NCBI RefSeq assembly: GCF_006717095.1
Contig: NZ_VFQE01000002.1
Location: forward strand, 620,001 to 684,000
Reading direction: 5' to 3'
Length of the DNA stretch: 64,000 nucleotides
Source: Blastococcus colisei
Lineage (GTDB): Bacteria > Actinomycetota > Actinomycetes > Mycobacteriales > Geodermatophilaceae
Made by a program: the position numbers and the translations under genes. Within the stretch, counting starts at the first letter, position 1, and each line of letters starts with the position of its first letter. This document shows, piece after piece, positions 63,202 through 64,000 of this stretch. The notes below the pieces were generated by a model, which had not been told where the DNA came from, did no database searches, and saw only the letters and a list, made by a program, of their open reading frames with translations.

Positions 63202-64000
63202 CCCGCACACCGACCAGCCTCTCGCGGGCTCGCGCCGGCCGGATCGGGCTCGGGACGCGAGTCCTGCTGCCGGCCGCCGTCGCGCTGCTGGCGCTGACCG
63301 CGTGCGGATCGGGCTCGACCGACCCGTCCTCGGCCTCGCCGACCTCCTCGGCCGTGCCACTGCCGAGCACTGCCTCGCCGACCACCGCCCCACCCACGGC
63401 GGAGGAGAACGCCGGCGGCACGGCAGCGCTGCCCGAGGACTGCGCTGCCCCCGACGCCGTGGAGGTGCAGAACGCGGACGGACTGCAGGCCGCGCTCGAG
63501 GAGGCTCAGCCGGGACAGGTCATCCGCCTGGCCGACGGCACGTACGAGGGAAACTTCGTAGCCACCACGCAGGCGACGCCGGACGCGCCGATCCTGCTGT
63601 GCGGAAGTCGCGACGCCGTGCTAGACGGGGGCGACATCGACGGCGACTACACCCTCCACCTGCAGGGTGCGTCGTCCTGGCACCTGCTGGGGTTCACCGT
63701 GACCGGTGGCAAGAAGGGCGTCATGGTCGACGCCGGCACCGGTCACCGGATCGAGGGTCTGCTCGTGACCTCGATGGGTGACGAGGCGATCCACCTGCGG
63801 ACGAACAGCTCCGACAACGTCGTCGTGGGCAACACGGTCCGCGACACCGGGCTGCGCAAGCCCAAGTACGGCGAGGGCATCTACATCGGCAGCGCGGAGA
63901 GCAACTGGTGCCGGCAGACCGACTGCGAGCCCGACCGCAGCGACCGAAACCTCATCATGGGCAACGACATCGCGGGTACCACGGCCGAGGCCGTGGACAT
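63198..64000 (+). CDS. Beta-helix lipoprotein, C-terminus beyond window
   Basis: At least 267 residues, running off the window end. The ATG overlaps the preceding stop, and AGGAGG lies about seven bases ahead. It starts with a lipoprotein signal, LLPAAVALLALTAC with the lipobox LTAC near residue 36, followed by a Ser/Thr/Pro-rich linker. A right-handed beta-helix then begins (DGLQAALEEAQPGQVIRLADG), with PL6-like or DUF1565-like opening coils (YTLHLQGASSWHLLGFTVTG). It is probably held on the outer membrane face. It may be a lyase or epimerase acting on the polymer of the synthase. Catalytic residues could lie outside the window. Confidence 0.75.
   Translation, partial: MTRTPTSLSRARAGRIGLGTRVLLPAAVALLALTACGSGSTDPSSASPTSSAVPLPSTASPTTAPPTAEENAGGTAALPEDCAAPDAVEVQNADGLQAALEEAQPGQVIRLADGTYEGNFVATTQATPDAPILLCGSRDAVLDGGDIDGDYTLHLQGASSWHLLGFTVTGGKKGVMVDAGTGHRIEGLLVTSMGDEAIHLRTNSSDNVVVGNTVRDTGLRKPKYGEGIYIGSAESNWCRQTDCEPDRSDRNLIMGNDIAGTTAEAVD

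Overview
The window is very GC-rich DNA with many GTG/TTG starts, 4-bp ATGA/GTGA gene overlaps, and start codons lying directly behind TANNNT-like hexamers, as expected of leaderless transcripts. This points to an actinomycete. The gene texture resembles soil and rock actinobacteria such as Geodermatophilaceae, but that placement is inference. All function calls come from reading translated sequence; no database search was possible.

Layout. 1-8.5 kb: a truncated MFS exporter divergent from a CGNR-type regulator with a strong shared operator; two different IS1182-like insertion sequences lying 6 bp apart; a NERD-like protein; small membrane proteins; a DoxX-like protein; a PHP-domain phosphoesterase. 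8.9-37.7 kb: a large surface-polysaccharide locus. It holds two alginate-lyase-like exported proteins, a Wzx-type flippase, GT2 and GT4 glycosyltransferases, an O-antigen-ligase-like polymerase/ligase, a WbaP-like initiating phosphoglycosyltransferase, two Wzz-like proteins, a polysaccharide deacetylase, two sulfotransferases, two APH-fold kinases, an HPr-kinase-like protein and two surface beta-propeller proteins. Inside it, at 12.3-16.1 kb, a tightly coupled four-gene operon encodes a thymidylate-kinase-like protein, a D-2-hydroxyacid dehydrogenase, a PEP mutase with its catalytic residues in place, and an ATP-grasp ligase. PEP mutase is the entry enzyme of phosphonate (C-P bond) biosynthesis. 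No phosphonopyruvate decarboxylase is visible, so the dehydrogenase may be the step that pulls the reaction, giving phosphonolactate.

38.3-43.1 and 51.8-56.7 kb: two sulfate-activation modules (TauE/SafE-like exporter, CysQ, CysD, CysN-CysC fusion; and CysC with an extra N-terminal domain, CysN, CysD, CysQ). They can supply PAPS, which fits the two sulfotransferases. 43.8-49.3 kb: a translationally coupled operon of a deacetylase-GT2 fusion, a GH18 hydrolase, an acyltransferase-like membrane protein and GalE, reminiscent of PNAG/Ica or galactosaminogalactan machinery. 49.8-51.7 kb: RmlD and RmlB. 56.9-58.2 kb: a Fic protein with a probable winged-helix tail and a paired palindromic operator. 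58.3-64 kb: UDP-glucose dehydrogenase, a processive GT2 synthase and two parallel-beta-helix proteins (the last cut by the window end), behind a leader rich in hairpins.

Together the window looks like an envelope-polysaccharide island with at least three polymer systems, a dedicated sulfate donor supply, and a candidate phosphonate pathway embedded in the largest system. That last point is the most promising undescribed biology here.
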